This document shows, piece after piece, positions 45,146 through 53,396 of a DNA stretch of 64,000 nucleotides (its first letter is position 1; each line of letters opens with the position of its first letter). The stretch is from Streptomyces kanamyceticus (GTDB lineage Bacteria; Actinomycetota; Actinomycetes; Streptomycetales; Streptomycetaceae): positions 310,001 through 374,000 of the forward strand of contig NZ_CP023699.1 in assembly GCF_008704495.1 (NCBI RefSeq), written 5' to 3'. Under the pieces are notes generated by a model that was not told the origin of the DNA, made no database searches, and saw nothing but the letters and a program-made list of their open reading frames with translations. Both the position numbers and the translations under genes were made by a program.

Positions 45146-45251
45146 GGGAGACCTCGCCTGGTGGGCCTGCCGGGGCGCCGTCATCCGCGCCCCGAACAAC
45201 ATGTCCCATCTTGCATCTGCCACGGTCAATCTCATAGGTACCTGGCTGATG

Positions 45252-45269
45252 CTTGGCTGATCAGCCAAG
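45252..45269. promoter_or_regulatory. Perfect 18-bp palindrome CTTGGCTGATCAGCCAAG
   Basis: Uninterrupted dyad (no loop, so a protein site rather than a terminator), with an extra half CTGGCTGAT just upstream at 45243. It lies between the methyltransferase start (45145) and the end of the LCP gene, upstream of the methyltransferase promoter. Confidence 0.55.
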
Positions 45270-45316
45270 GAGTGTGGCATGTGCGTCGTCGCATTTGGAG
45301 GTTGTGTCGGCGGATT

Positions 45317-45327
45317 CCCCCCCCCCC
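45317..45327. repeat. 11-base homopolymer of C
   Basis: Eleven consecutive C residues 11 bp outside the 3' end of the LCP gene. Such runs are prone to slippage and to sequencing error. No reading frame depends on it. Confidence 0.8.
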
Positions 45328-45338
45328 GCCGGGCGCGG

Positions 45339-46792
45339 TCACCGCAAGCCGTCGAACTCCTTGCCCACCGTGAGCGTCACGACGCCGGGCGCGGCGGCGG
45401 AATCCGCGGCCTGTGCGGTGGCGCGCACCCCGGGCAGGCGCGAGGCCAGCACATCGGCCCGGCTCTTGGCGCCCTCGGGGTAGCCGATCGTGGTCGTACG
45501 GGAATCGGCGGGCGCGTTGCCGGTGGATTCGACCTTGAAGCCCGCGTCGCGGAGCTGCTCGGCGACCTTGGCCGCGCGGCCTCCCTCACCGGTGCCGTTG
45601 AGGACGCGCACGCTCACCGTCGACGCGTAGACCGGCTCCTTCGCGGACTTCTCCAGCGCCTTCTTCCTGTCCTTCCCGACCTCCTTGTCCGTGGCCAGGG
45701 AGGTGAACAGGTCGGCGGCCTGCGGGAACTGCCACGACACGTTCGCCTTGTCGGTGGGCACGTCGGCCTCACGCGGGTAGTTCGGCACGGTGAGGAAGGT
45801 CAGCCGGTCCTCGGGGATGCCCTTGAGTTCGGAGGCGAGGCCGTAGAGCGGCTTGATGCCCGCCAGGGGCTTGTCCGTGGTGAGGGACTTGGTGGCGGAC
45901 TGCAGGAAGTCGTAGAGGGACTTGGGGCTGGTGAGCTTGGACTGGGCCTTCGAGGCCAGCGCGTCCATGAACTCCTGCTGGCGGCCGATGCGTCCGAGGT
46001 CCGAGCCGTCGCCGACGCTGTAGCGCGTGCGTACGTAGCCCAGCGCCTTCTCGTCCTTGACCGTCTGGCAGCCCGCGTCCATGTCGAGGTGGGCCTTCTT
46101 GTCGTGGATCGCCTGCTCGGGGCAGACCTCGATGCCGTCGAGGGCATTGACCATGCCTTGAAGCCCTGGAAGTCGACGGACATGAAGTGGTCCATGCGCA
46201 GGCCGGTGCGCGCCTCGATGGTCTTTATGGTGCAGGCGGCCGCGCTCGCGACCTCGCCGGTGCTCCCGCCGATCGAGAACGCCTCGTTGATCTTGAAGTG
46301 GTGGGTGGCGGCCGTGCTGCCGTCGCCCTTGTCGCAGGCGGGGATCTGGACCCAGGAGTCGCGCGGGAAGGAGACGACGGTGGCCCACTTCCGGTCGGCG
46401 GGGATGTGCACGACCATCAGCGTGTCCGACTGCATGGTCGTCAGGTTCTTGCCGTACTTGGCGTTGGCGCCGTCGCGGCTGTCCGAGCCGACGACCAGGA
46501 TGTTCTTCGAGCCCGGGCTGAGGTTCTCGGGGCGGTCACCGCCGAGCTTGTTGTCGACGTCCGCCGCGTGGATGTTGTTGTCGAGATCCGTGTATATCCA
46601 CGCGCCGATCCCGGCCACCGCGAGGATCAGTACCGAGAACGAGGCCGCGACCCAGAGCAGGATCCGTCCCGCCTCGTCAGCCGGGCCGAGCCGGGCTTGG
46701 GACCGCCCCGCGAGCCACCCCGCGAACCGCGCTGCGGACCGCCCTCGAACCGTCCCGGCCCTGACCGCGTCTGCGTGCGCCAGTCCACCCAC
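45339..46792 (-). pseudogene. LytR-CpsA-Psr (LCP) family protein, frameshifted
   Basis: LCP proteins attach teichoic acids or other glycopolymers to peptidoglycan outside the membrane. The first frame (from GTG 46792, GGAGG 7 bp upstream) gives a TM helix (ILLWVAASFSVLILAVAGIGAWIY) and the LCP core NILVVGSDSRDGANAKYG, SDTLMVVHIPADRKWATVVSFPRDSWVQIPACD up to DFQGFKA. Homology resumes at once in the next frame with MVNALDGIEVCPEQAIHD, VRTRYSVGDGSDLGRIGRQQEFM and a LytR_C tail (VSVRVLNGTGEGGRAAKVAEQL). One base is missing near 46154: adding one restores a protein of about 485 residues. Real inactivation and sequencing error cannot be separated here. Confidence 0.88.
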
Positions 46793-47003
46793 CCGCGAAC
46801 CTCCAGATCTCACCCGTCACACGACTGTCGCGCGGCATCACAGATCACCCGATCGAGTCGAATGCCGGAACTCTACAGTCTTGTAGAAGCAAGCGATCCG
46901 GAGCCGCACAGCATCCCTCTTCGGCGGAAATCGCCAGGAGCGAGCTCTGGGCAACTTACCTGGACAACCTGAGGGAACGGGAGTGACGGGTGCGTCAGGA
47001 CGT

Positions 47004-47393
47004 TCAGCCCGCCGCCGGATACCAGCGCAGCTCCACGGTGTTGCCGTCCGGGTCCCGCACGTAGAGGGAGAGCGCCGTACCCCTGGCGCCGAAGCGCTCG
47101 CCGGGACCGTCCAGGACCGTGAAGACGCCCGATTCGATGACCTCCTGCCAGTCGAGCGGCTCCACGACCAGGCAGATGTGGTCGACGTTGGACCCCTGCC
47201 GCTGCCCGTCGGGCCCCACCACGAGGTCGATGATGGTGGTCGAGCTGACCCGCACGGACGGGAAGGGGACCTTGCCCTCCCGCCACTCGTCGACGCGCAC
47301 CGGTTCGAGGCCCAGCGGGCCGGTGTAGAAGTCGAGGGAACGCTCGATGTCGGCGACGTTCAGGACGAGGTGGTCGAAGGCGATCACGCGCAT
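47004..47393 (-). CDS. VOC family (glyoxalase/fosfomycin-type) protein
   Basis: A 129-residue vicinal oxygen chelate protein: FDHLVLNVADIERSLDFYTGPLGLEPVRV at the N-terminus with a metal His, VDHICLVVEPLDWQEV in the middle, and SLYVRDPDGNTVELRWYP with a metal Glu at the end. The HxE arrangement suggests a working metal site; substrate unknown. It is divergent from a LysR gene with a strong operator between, so it is probably that regulator's target. Confidence 0.9.
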   Translation of the reverse strand: MRVIAFDHLVLNVADIERSLDFYTGPLGLEPVRVDEWREGKVPFPSVRVSSTTIIDLVVGPDGQRQGSNVDHICLVVEPLDWQEVIESGVFTVLDGPGERFGARGTALSLYVRDPDGNTVELRWYPAAG

Positions 47394-47500
47394 GAGGTGT
47401 CTCCACGAGGTAGGAGCGGGGGCGCCGAGTGCCGCGCCCGCCGGGTGCGTTCAGCATCGCCGAGCAGGCATCCATCGGTCCAACACATGCTTGTCATCGG

Positions 47501-47525
47501 GATCCATCGTGTTCCACGATGGATC
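47501..47525. promoter_or_regulatory. LysR operator, 25-bp perfect dyad with T-N11-A
   Basis: GATCCATCGT-GTTCC-ACGATGGATC, perfect 10-bp arms, contains the LTTR core ATCGT-GTTCC-ACGAT (T-N11-A). It ends one base before the LysR ATG, and a second half-site ATCCATCGG lies 30 bp upstream near 47470. This arrangement (strong autoregulatory site plus weaker activation half-site) is typical of LysR regulators. Confidence 0.8.
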
Positions 47526-47526
47526 A

Positions 47527-48414
47527 ATGGACCTCCAGCAGATGCGCTACGTCGTCGCCGTGGCCGAGACCGGTGGCTTCACCCGGGCCGCCGAGCGGTG
47601 TCACGTCGTCCAGTCCGCGCTCAGCCACCAGGTGGCGCGTCTCGAAAAGGAGCTGGGCGCCAGGCTGTTCGAGCGGACCAGCCGCCGGGTGCGGCTCACC
47701 GCAGCGGGAGAGGCCTTCCTGCCCGCGGCCCGCCAGGCCCTGGAGGCGGCCGAACGGGCCCGCGCGGAGGTCGCGGCGGCCTCCGGCCAGATACGCGGCA
47801 CGCTGACCGTCGGCTCGATCCCCACCGTGACGGCCGTCGATCTCCCCGCGATCCTCGGGGACTTCCGCAGGCGCTACCCCCAGGTCCGGATCCACCTACG
47901 GGCCGGGGCCAGCGAACGGCTCGTCGGGCAGGTGCGGGACGGCGCCCTGGACGCGGCGTTCCTCGGGGTGCCGCCCGGGTTCCGCACCCAGGGCGTCCGC
48001 GACCGGGAGCTCGCCCTGGGGCGGCACGTCGCCGTGGTCGCCCCCGACCACCCCCTCGCCACGCGGGACAGGGTGGACCTCGGCGCGCTCGCCGGCGAAC
48101 TGTTCGTGGACTTCGCCGACGGCAGCGCGGCCCGCGCCCAGTCGGACGCGGCCTTCGCGGCGGCGGGCCTGCGCCGTGAGGTCGCCTTCGAGGTGTCCGG
48201 CGTGGAGCTCATGGCCCGGATGGTCCGCAACGGACTCGGCATCGCCCTGCTGCCCGAACTGTTCGCCGCCGGACTCCACGGCCTGCGCGGCGTGCCCCTC
48301 ACCAACGGTCCCGTCCGGGTGGAACGCCTCGTCTGGAGCCGCGCCGCCCCGTCCCCCGCGGCCGCCGCGTTCCTCGCGCTCCTCGACGTCGACACGCGGC
48401 TGCCCGCCGCATGA
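47527..48414 (+). CDS. LysR family transcriptional regulator
   Basis: A 295-residue LTTR of the GltC/CynR-like sort. HTH: DLQQMRYVVAVAETGGFTRAAERCHVVQSALSHQVARLEKELGARLFERTSRRVRLTAAG (2-61). Effector domain from about residue 92 (TLTVGSIPTVTAVDLPAILGDFRRRYPQVRIHL). ATG 47527 touches the operator, so its own expression must be tightly self-limited. Likely target: the divergent VOC gene. Confidence 0.92.
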   Translation: MDLQQMRYVVAVAETGGFTRAAERCHVVQSALSHQVARLEKELGARLFERTSRRVRLTAAGEAFLPAARQALEAAERARAEVAAASGQIRGTLTVGSIPTVTAVDLPAILGDFRRRYPQVRIHLRAGASERLVGQVRDGALDAAFLGVPPGFRTQGVRDRELALGRHVAVVAPDHPLATRDRVDLGALAGELFVDFADGSAARAQSDAAFAAAGLRREVAFEVSGVELMARMVRNGLGIALLPELFAAGLHGLRGVPLTNGPVRVERLVWSRAAPSPAAAAFLALLDVDTRLPAA

Positions 48415-48427
48415 CCGGCGGCGCCGG

Positions 48428-48949
48428 CTAGCGGCCGTCCGCCGGGCGGGCCGCCGGTTCGTACGCCCGCAGTCCGGGGATCCACGCCCGCACCACGCCC
48501 TGGTACACCTCGTACTCCGCTCCGAACTGCCGCCGCAGCGTGGGCTCTTCATAGGCGCGGACGAACGTGGCCATCACCGCCCACGCCACCAGGCCGTAGC
48601 CGAGCAGCAGGGGCCGCGCGAGGACCAGGCCCTGGGCCAGGATGAGCGCGACGACCGCCACGTACATCGGGTTGCGCACGTAGCGGTAGGCGCCGGTGAT
48701 CACCAGGCGTTCCGTGGGCGCCACCGGAGCGGGCGTACCAAGGCCCTGCGCCACGAAACGGCCGAAGGAGTGCACGAGGAGCGCCGCCGAGCCGAGCAGC
48801 AGGGCCCAACCGAGCGCGCCCACCGACCAGTTCCAGGAACCGCCGGCCGACCAGGCGTCCGAGAGCCACCACGGCACCACGCCGGTCACCACCCCCGGTG
48901 CCACCACGAAGAAGACCACGCTGCCGACGGCTGCCACACCCTGACGCAT
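48428..48949 (-). CDS. Isoprenylcysteine carboxyl methyltransferase-like membrane protein
   Basis: A 173-residue, four- to five-TM protein. The C-terminal signature of the ICMT/PEMT fold is visible: ERLVITGAYRYVRNPMYVAVVALILAQGLVL and EEPTLRRQFGAEYEVYQGVVRAWIPGL. The family methylates small molecules or lipids at the membrane with SAM; bacterial substrates are mostly unknown. Convergent with the LysR gene (13 bp). Confidence 0.88.
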   Translation of the reverse strand: MRQGVAAVGSVVFFVVAPGVVTGVVPWWLSDAWSAGGSWNWSVGALGWALLLGSAALLVHSFGRFVAQGLGTPAPVAPTERLVITGAYRYVRNPMYVAVVALILAQGLVLARPLLLGYGLVAWAVMATFVRAYEEPTLRRQFGAEYEVYQGVVRAWIPGLRAYEPAARPADGR

Positions 48950-49124
48950 GACATCAGCATGCGAGACCTGGTGCTCCGCCGGAAGGTCCGCGACGGGATA
49001 CGGCAGGAAGGCATGAAGGTGCCGCCCCGCTCACGGGGCGTACGACGTGCGGGCGTGCGCTGGCGCGCGCCTCCGCCGCTCCCCATGCGCAGGTTGTCAG
49101 TTTGATCAGTTGCGGACTACTGTC

Positions 49125-49285
49125 ACGACGCCTTGGTGAACGGGAAATCCGGTGTGATGCCGGTGCGGCCCTCGCCACTGTGATCGGGAAGTCCGGCTCC
49201 AGCCCTCGCGGCAGCCACTGGGTGCGCAAGCCCCCGGGAAGGCGGAGTCCGGTCGGTACGACCCGTCAGCCAGGAGACCGGCCAA
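49125..49285 (+). promoter_or_regulatory. Cobalamin riboswitch
   Basis: The leader shows the conserved elements in order: GGTGAACGGGAAATCCGGTG (from 49135), GCCGGTGCGG, CCTCGCCACTGTGA (49170s), GCCACTGGG, GGGAAGGCGGA, and the B12 box AGCCAGGAGACCGGCC (49268-49283). These are the hallmarks of the adenosylcobalamin aptamer. It precedes the cobalt transporter cbiMNQO by about 50 bp, so cobalamin should switch the operon off. Confidence 0.93.
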
Positions 49286-49330
49286 GGCGCGTTGTCCATC
49301 CACGAGGTGCTGGAGAGGGTCTGCCGAGCC

Positions 49331-50049
49331 ATGCACATAGCCGAGGGTTTCCTCCCACCGGCGCACGCGATCGCCTGGGGCGTAGCGTCCGCGCCGTTCG
49401 TCGTCCACGGAGTCCGTTCCCTGACCCGTGAAGTCAAGGAACACCGGAGAGCACCCTGCTCCTCGGTGCCTCCGGAGCCTTCACTTTCGTCCTCTCCGCC
49501 CTGAAGATCCCCTCGGTGACGGGCAGTTGTTCGCACCCGACGGGGACCGGGCTCGGCGCCATCTTGTTCCGGCCGCCGATCATGACCGTGCTCGGCACCA
49601 TCACGCTGCTGTTCCAGGCCCTGCTGCTCGCCCACGGCGGGCTCACCACGCTCGGGGCCAACGTCTTCTCGATGGCGATCGTCGGGCCCTGGGCCGGATA
49701 CGCCGTCTACCGGCTCCTCAAGCGGTACGACGTGCCGCTGATGGTCGCCGTGTTCTTCGGCGCCTTCGTCGCCGACCTCTCCACGTACTGCGTCACCAGT
49801 GTCCAGCTGGCCCTGGCCTTCCCCGACCCCAGCAGCGGATTCTTCGGCGCGCTCGGCAAGTTCGGCGGCATCTTCGCCGTCACGCAGATCCCGCTGGCCG
49901 TCAGCGAGGGCCTGCTCACCGTCGTGGTGATGCGGCTGCTCGTGCAGTCCAGCAAGGGCGAACTCACCCGGCTCGGCGTCCTGCTTCAGCGCAAGGCCGG
50001 TGCGGAGAGTGCCGTGATCAAGACGGAGAAGACGGGGGCCGGTGCCTGA
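49331..50049 (+). pseudogene. cbiM: Cobalt ECF transporter S component CbiM, frameshifted
   Basis: CbiM is the membrane substrate-binding unit; its N-terminal MHIAEG supplies cobalt ligands and is intact (MHIAEGFLPPAHAIAWG). The frame runs to EVKEH and then fails; one base further the family sequence continues ([44 protein letters not shown]) to the end. Restoring a single C near 49445 (CAC-CCG-GAG) gives a 239-residue CbiM. Its TGA overlaps the cbiN ATG. Since cbiN, cbiQ and cbiO are intact and coupled, a sequencing error is at least as likely as true loss. Confidence 0.9.
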
Positions 50050-50402
50050 TGAACCGGAACGCGAAGATCAATACGCTGCTGCTCCTCATCGTCGCCGCGC
50101 TCGCGGTGCTGCCCCTGGCACTCGGCCTCGGCGACGACAAGGAAGAGCCGTTCGCCGGTGCCGACGCGCAGGCCGAGTCGGCGATCACCGAGATCAAGCC
50201 GGACTACAAGCCCTGGTTCTCGCCCCTGTACGAGCCGCCCTCCGGGGAGGTCGAATCGGCGCTGTTCGCGCTGCAGGCGGCCCTCGGCGCGGGCGTGCTC
50301 GCGTACTACTTCGGGCTGCGCAGGGGGCGTCGCCAGGGCGCGGAGCGCGTGCGCGCGCAGGACGACGCGGAGGGCGCGCGCCCCGAGACCGAAGAGGTCT
50401 GA
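50049..50402 (+). CDS. cbiN: Energy-coupling factor transporter cobalt component CbiN
   Basis: A 117-residue protein with two TM helices (INTLLLLIVAALAVLPLALGL and VESALFALQAALGAGVLAYYFGL) flanking the extracellular loop FAGADAQAESAITEIKPDYKPWFSPLYEPPSGE, the CbiN signature. CbiN joins CbiM to load cobalt. The long basic/acidic C-tail is unusual but minor. Start overlaps the cbiM stop (TGATG). Confidence 0.92.
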   Translation: MNRNAKINTLLLLIVAALAVLPLALGLGDDKEEPFAGADAQAESAITEIKPDYKPWFSPLYEPPSGEVESALFALQAALGAGVLAYYFGLRRGRRQGAERVRAQDDAEGARPETEEV

Positions 50403-50408
50403 CCCCGC

Positions 50409-51158
50409 GTGCTGCCCATCGACGCGGCGGCGCACAGCAGTCGCTGGCGCCGCCGCCATCCCGTGGACAAGGCCGTGCTCGGGCTCGGCCTCACCGTGCT
50501 CGCCATCTCGCTGCCGCCCTGGCCCGGCGCCGTCCTCGTCCTGACCGCCGCGCTCGCCGTGCTGCTCGGCCCGGCCGGTGTGCCGCCGCGCAAACTGTGG
50601 CGTGCCTACCGCGTGCCGCTCGGCTTCTGCGTCACCGGCGCCGTGACCCTGCTCGTCCAGGTCGGCGGGCCCGACGGGTTCGTCACGCTCGCCGACGGCG
50701 GCCCGGCGCGCGCGGGCGGGCTGCTCCTGCGGACCTCTGCGGCCTCGCTCGGGGTGCTCCTGTTCGCGTTCACCACGCCCATGTCGGACCTGCTGCCCCG
50801 CCTGGTCAAGGCCGGGGTGCCCGCGCCGGTCGTCGACGTGGCGCTCGTGACGTACCGGATGAGCTTCCTGCTCCTGGACTCCATGGGCCGGATCCGGCAG
50901 GCGCAGGCGGCCCGCCTCGGCCACACCACACGGGCCGCCACCTGGCGTTCGCTCGGCGGTCTCGGCGCCACCGCGTTCGTGCGGGCCTTCGACCGGGCGG
51001 GCCGTCTGCAGGCCGGGCTCGCGGGGCGCGGCTACGACGGCACCCTGCGCGTACTGGTGCCCGAGGCCCGCGTCTCACGGCGCTTCGTGGCCGCGAGCGC
51101 CGTCCTGCTCGTGGCGCTGGCGGCACTCACCCTCGTACTGGAAAGGCTTCTTCCATGA
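50409..51158 (+). CDS. cbiQ: Cobalt ECF transporter T component CbiQ
   Basis: A 249-residue transmembrane coupling protein with four to five TM helices. The EcfT coupling motifs at the cytoplasmic face appear as MGRIRQAQAARLGH and AGRLQAGLAGRGYDG (the A-R-G pattern that docks into the ATPase). GTG start 6 bp after cbiN. It ends in a 4-bp ATGA overlap with cbiO. Confidence 0.92.
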   Translation: MLPIDAAAHSSRWRRRHPVDKAVLGLGLTVLAISLPPWPGAVLVLTAALAVLLGPAGVPPRKLWRAYRVPLGFCVTGAVTLLVQVGGPDGFVTLADGGPARAGGLLLRTSAASLGVLLFAFTTPMSDLLPRLVKAGVPAPVVDVALVTYRMSFLLLDSMGRIRQAQAARLGHTTRAATWRSLGGLGATAFVRAFDRAGRLQAGLAGRGYDGTLRVLVPEARVSRRFVAASAVLLVALAALTLVLERLLP

Positions 51159-52051
51159 GCGAGCCCAGCGCTCCTCGCGCGAGCTCCCCCGACGCACCGG
51201 GCGCCGCGTCCCTGGTCGCGCTGCGCGGCGTCTCCTACGCCTACGAGGAGGGGCCCACCGTCCTCAGCGGCCTGGACTTCGACGTCGTGGCGGGCCGTGC
51301 GCTCGCACTGCTCGGCCGCAACGGCAGCGGCAAGACCACGCTCATGCGGCTGCTCAGCGGCGGCCTTCGCCCGGCGGCGGGCGGCCTGACGCTCCAGGGC
51401 GTCCCCGTGTCGTACGACCGCAAGGGTCTGACGCGGCTGCGCACCACCGTCCAGCTGGTCGTGCAGGATCCCGACGACCAGCTCTTCGCCGCTTCGGTCG
51501 AACAGGACGTGTCCTTCGGCCCGTTGAACCTGGGGCTGCCCGACGCGGAGGTCCGCGCACGCGTCGCCGAGGCGCTCGCCGCGCTCGACATCACCGCGCT
51601 CGCGGACCGCCCCACCCATCTCCTCTCCTACGGCCAGCGCAAGCGCACCGCCATCGCGGGCGCCGTCGCGATGCGCCCCCGCGTGCTGATCCTCGACGAG
51701 CCGACCGCGGGCCTCGACCCCGACGGACAGGAACGGCTCCTCGACACGCTGGGGCGGCTGCGCGACGCGGGGACGACGGTGGTCATGGCGACCCACGACG
51801 TGGACCTGGCGCTGCGCTGGGCCGACGACGCCGCGCTGCTCACCCCGTCGGGCGTGCGCACAGGCCCGGTCGCGGAGCAGCTCGCCCACCGGGAGCTCCT
51901 GGCCGGGGCGGGGCTCCAGCTGCCGTGGGGCATCGCCGTCCGGGAGCTGCTGCACCGCCAGGGCCTGCTGCCCGCCACGGAGGAGGCGCCGCGCACCCCG
52001 GAGGAGTTGGCGCACCTGTTCACCCCGTCCCCCGCAAGAAGGGCTCCTTGA
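51155..52051 (+). CDS. cbiO: Cobalt ECF transporter ATPase CbiO
   Basis: A 298-residue ABC ATPase: Walker A GRNGSGKTT (about 55-63), Q-loop VVQDPDDQLFAASV, signature LSYGQRKR, Walker B VLILDEPTAGLDPDG and switch His in MATHDVDLA. One CbiO dimer drives the CbiMNQ membrane unit. Last gene of the riboswitch-controlled operon. Confidence 0.94.
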   Translation: MSEPSAPRASSPDAPGAASLVALRGVSYAYEEGPTVLSGLDFDVVAGRALALLGRNGSGKTTLMRLLSGGLRPAAGGLTLQGVPVSYDRKGLTRLRTTVQLVVQDPDDQLFAASVEQDVSFGPLNLGLPDAEVRARVAEALAALDITALADRPTHLLSYGQRKRTAIAGAVAMRPRVLILDEPTAGLDPDGQERLLDTLGRLRDAGTTVVMATHDVDLALRWADDAALLTPSGVRTGPVAEQLAHRELLAGAGLQLPWGIAVRELLHRQGLLPATEEAPRTPEELAHLFTPSPARRAP

Positions 52052-52140
52052 TCGTCCCGGTGTGTGCCGCGCGTTCCTCGGATATGTGATCGCGGAACCC
52101 TGGAAATCGGCCGCACCTACGCGAGGAGTGACATCCGCAC

Positions 52141-53019
52141 ATGACGCCCGGCGTCCAAACCCCATCCGGTCGGCAGCACTTGGTGGCACAGCGCGTGCAC
52201 TCCCTCACCCAGGCACCGTGGTTCTCCCACACGGCCATGTGCGCCATCGCCCTGAACGCGGTACTGCTGGGGGTGGAGACCTACGCCGGGTTCGCGCACC
52301 GCTGGGCCACGCCCCTCGGGATCGTGGAACACGTCCTGCTCGGACTCTTCGCACTGGAAATCCTCGTCAGGGCCCTGGCCCACGCGGACCGCCCATCGGA
52401 CTTCTTCCGCAATCCCTGGAACATCTTCGACGCCCTCGTCGTGCTGTGCGCCTTCACGCCCGGCATCGGCCAGGACTCCACCGTGCTGCGGCTGCTCCGG
52501 CTGGCCCGGGTGATCCGCACGGCGCGCTTCCTGCCCCAGCTCCGCATCATCCTCAACGCCATCGGCAAGAGCCTGCCGGGCATGGCGAGTTTCCTGCTGG
52601 TCGGCTCACTCGTGCTCTATCTGTACGCCATGATCGGCTGGACCTGCTTCGCCACCGCCGACCCGGAGCACTACGGCTCGCTGGGCCGCGCGGTGATCAC
52701 CCTCTTCGTCCTGATGACGCTCGACGGTCTCGGTGAGGCGGTCCGCGCCGGACTCGACATCTCGCCGTGGTCCTTCGCCTACTACGCCTCGTACGTACTG
52801 CTCAGCTCGTTCCTCTTGGTGAACCTGCTGATCGGCGTGGTGATCAACTCCCTCGACCAGGCTCGGGTCTCCGAAGAAACGTTCAACGCGTCACAGGCGC
52901 CGAAGCCGGACCCCGCGGCGATCCACGAGAGCATCGCCGCCCTGCGCGCGGGCCTCGACCAACTGGAACAGCAGCTGCCGCTGGTGCCGGCCCAGCCGGA
53001 ACGGCTGCGCAAGAGCTGA
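52141..53019 (+). CDS. Voltage-gated-type ion channel (single-domain, paralogue A)
   Basis: A 292-residue six-TM channel of the bacterial NaChBac-like superfamily, acting as a tetramer. S1-S3 (AMCAIALNAVLLGVETY, GIVEHVLLGLFALEILVRALAHADRPSDFFRNPWNIFDALVVLCAF), S4 with regularly spaced arginines (VLRLLRLARVIRTARFLPQLRII), S5, a pore loop FVLMTLDGLGEAVR and S6 (YVLLSSFLLVNLLIGVVINSL). NaChBac has TLESWAS at the filter; here it is TLDGLGE, so ion selectivity is not predictable. A coiled-coil-like C-tail follows. It faces paralogue B tail-to-tail 38 bp away. Confidence 0.9.
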   Translation: MTPGVQTPSGRQHLVAQRVHSLTQAPWFSHTAMCAIALNAVLLGVETYAGFAHRWATPLGIVEHVLLGLFALEILVRALAHADRPSDFFRNPWNIFDALVVLCAFTPGIGQDSTVLRLLRLARVIRTARFLPQLRIILNAIGKSLPGMASFLLVGSLVLYLYAMIGWTCFATADPEHYGSLGRAVITLFVLMTLDGLGEAVRAGLDISPWSFAYYASYVLLSSFLLVNLLIGVVINSLDQARVSEETFNASQAPKPDPAAIHESIAALRAGLDQLEQQLPLVPAQPERLRKS

Positions 53020-53396
53020 GGCGGTGGCTGGCCGTGCCCTCGCACCGGCTGGGGCGGTCAGCGGTTCGTCGGTGCGTCACGGGCCTTCTGCCGCGGCAGG
53101 CTCTCCAGGACGAGGCGCTCGGCGTCGTCCAGGGCCCGCCGGGCAGCGGTGATCCGGTCCTGGATGTCGGCCGCATCGGGGGCGAGGTCCCGATCGGGCT
53201 CGCGCCCGCACTCGCCCTGGGAGCCCCTCTCCAGCTCAGAGTCCCTGGCCTGGTCGAGGGAGTTGATGACCACGCCGATCAGCAGGTTCACCAGCAGGAA
53301 CGAGCTGAGCAGCACGTACGAGGCGTAGTAGGCGAAGGACCACGGCGAGATGTCGAGTCCGGCGCGGACCGCCTCACCGAGACCGTCGAGCGTCAT
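52714..53396. repeat. 83-bp identical inverted repeat shared by the channel paralogues
   Basis: 52714-52796 on the plus strand is identical to the complement of 53314-53396, covering the pore and start of S6. The match extends to about 150 bp with four mismatches and then decays, although the proteins are only moderately similar elsewhere. Identity includes synonymous third positions, the mark of recent gene conversion or of a fold-back DNA structure around the shared 3' ends. Confidence 0.85.
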
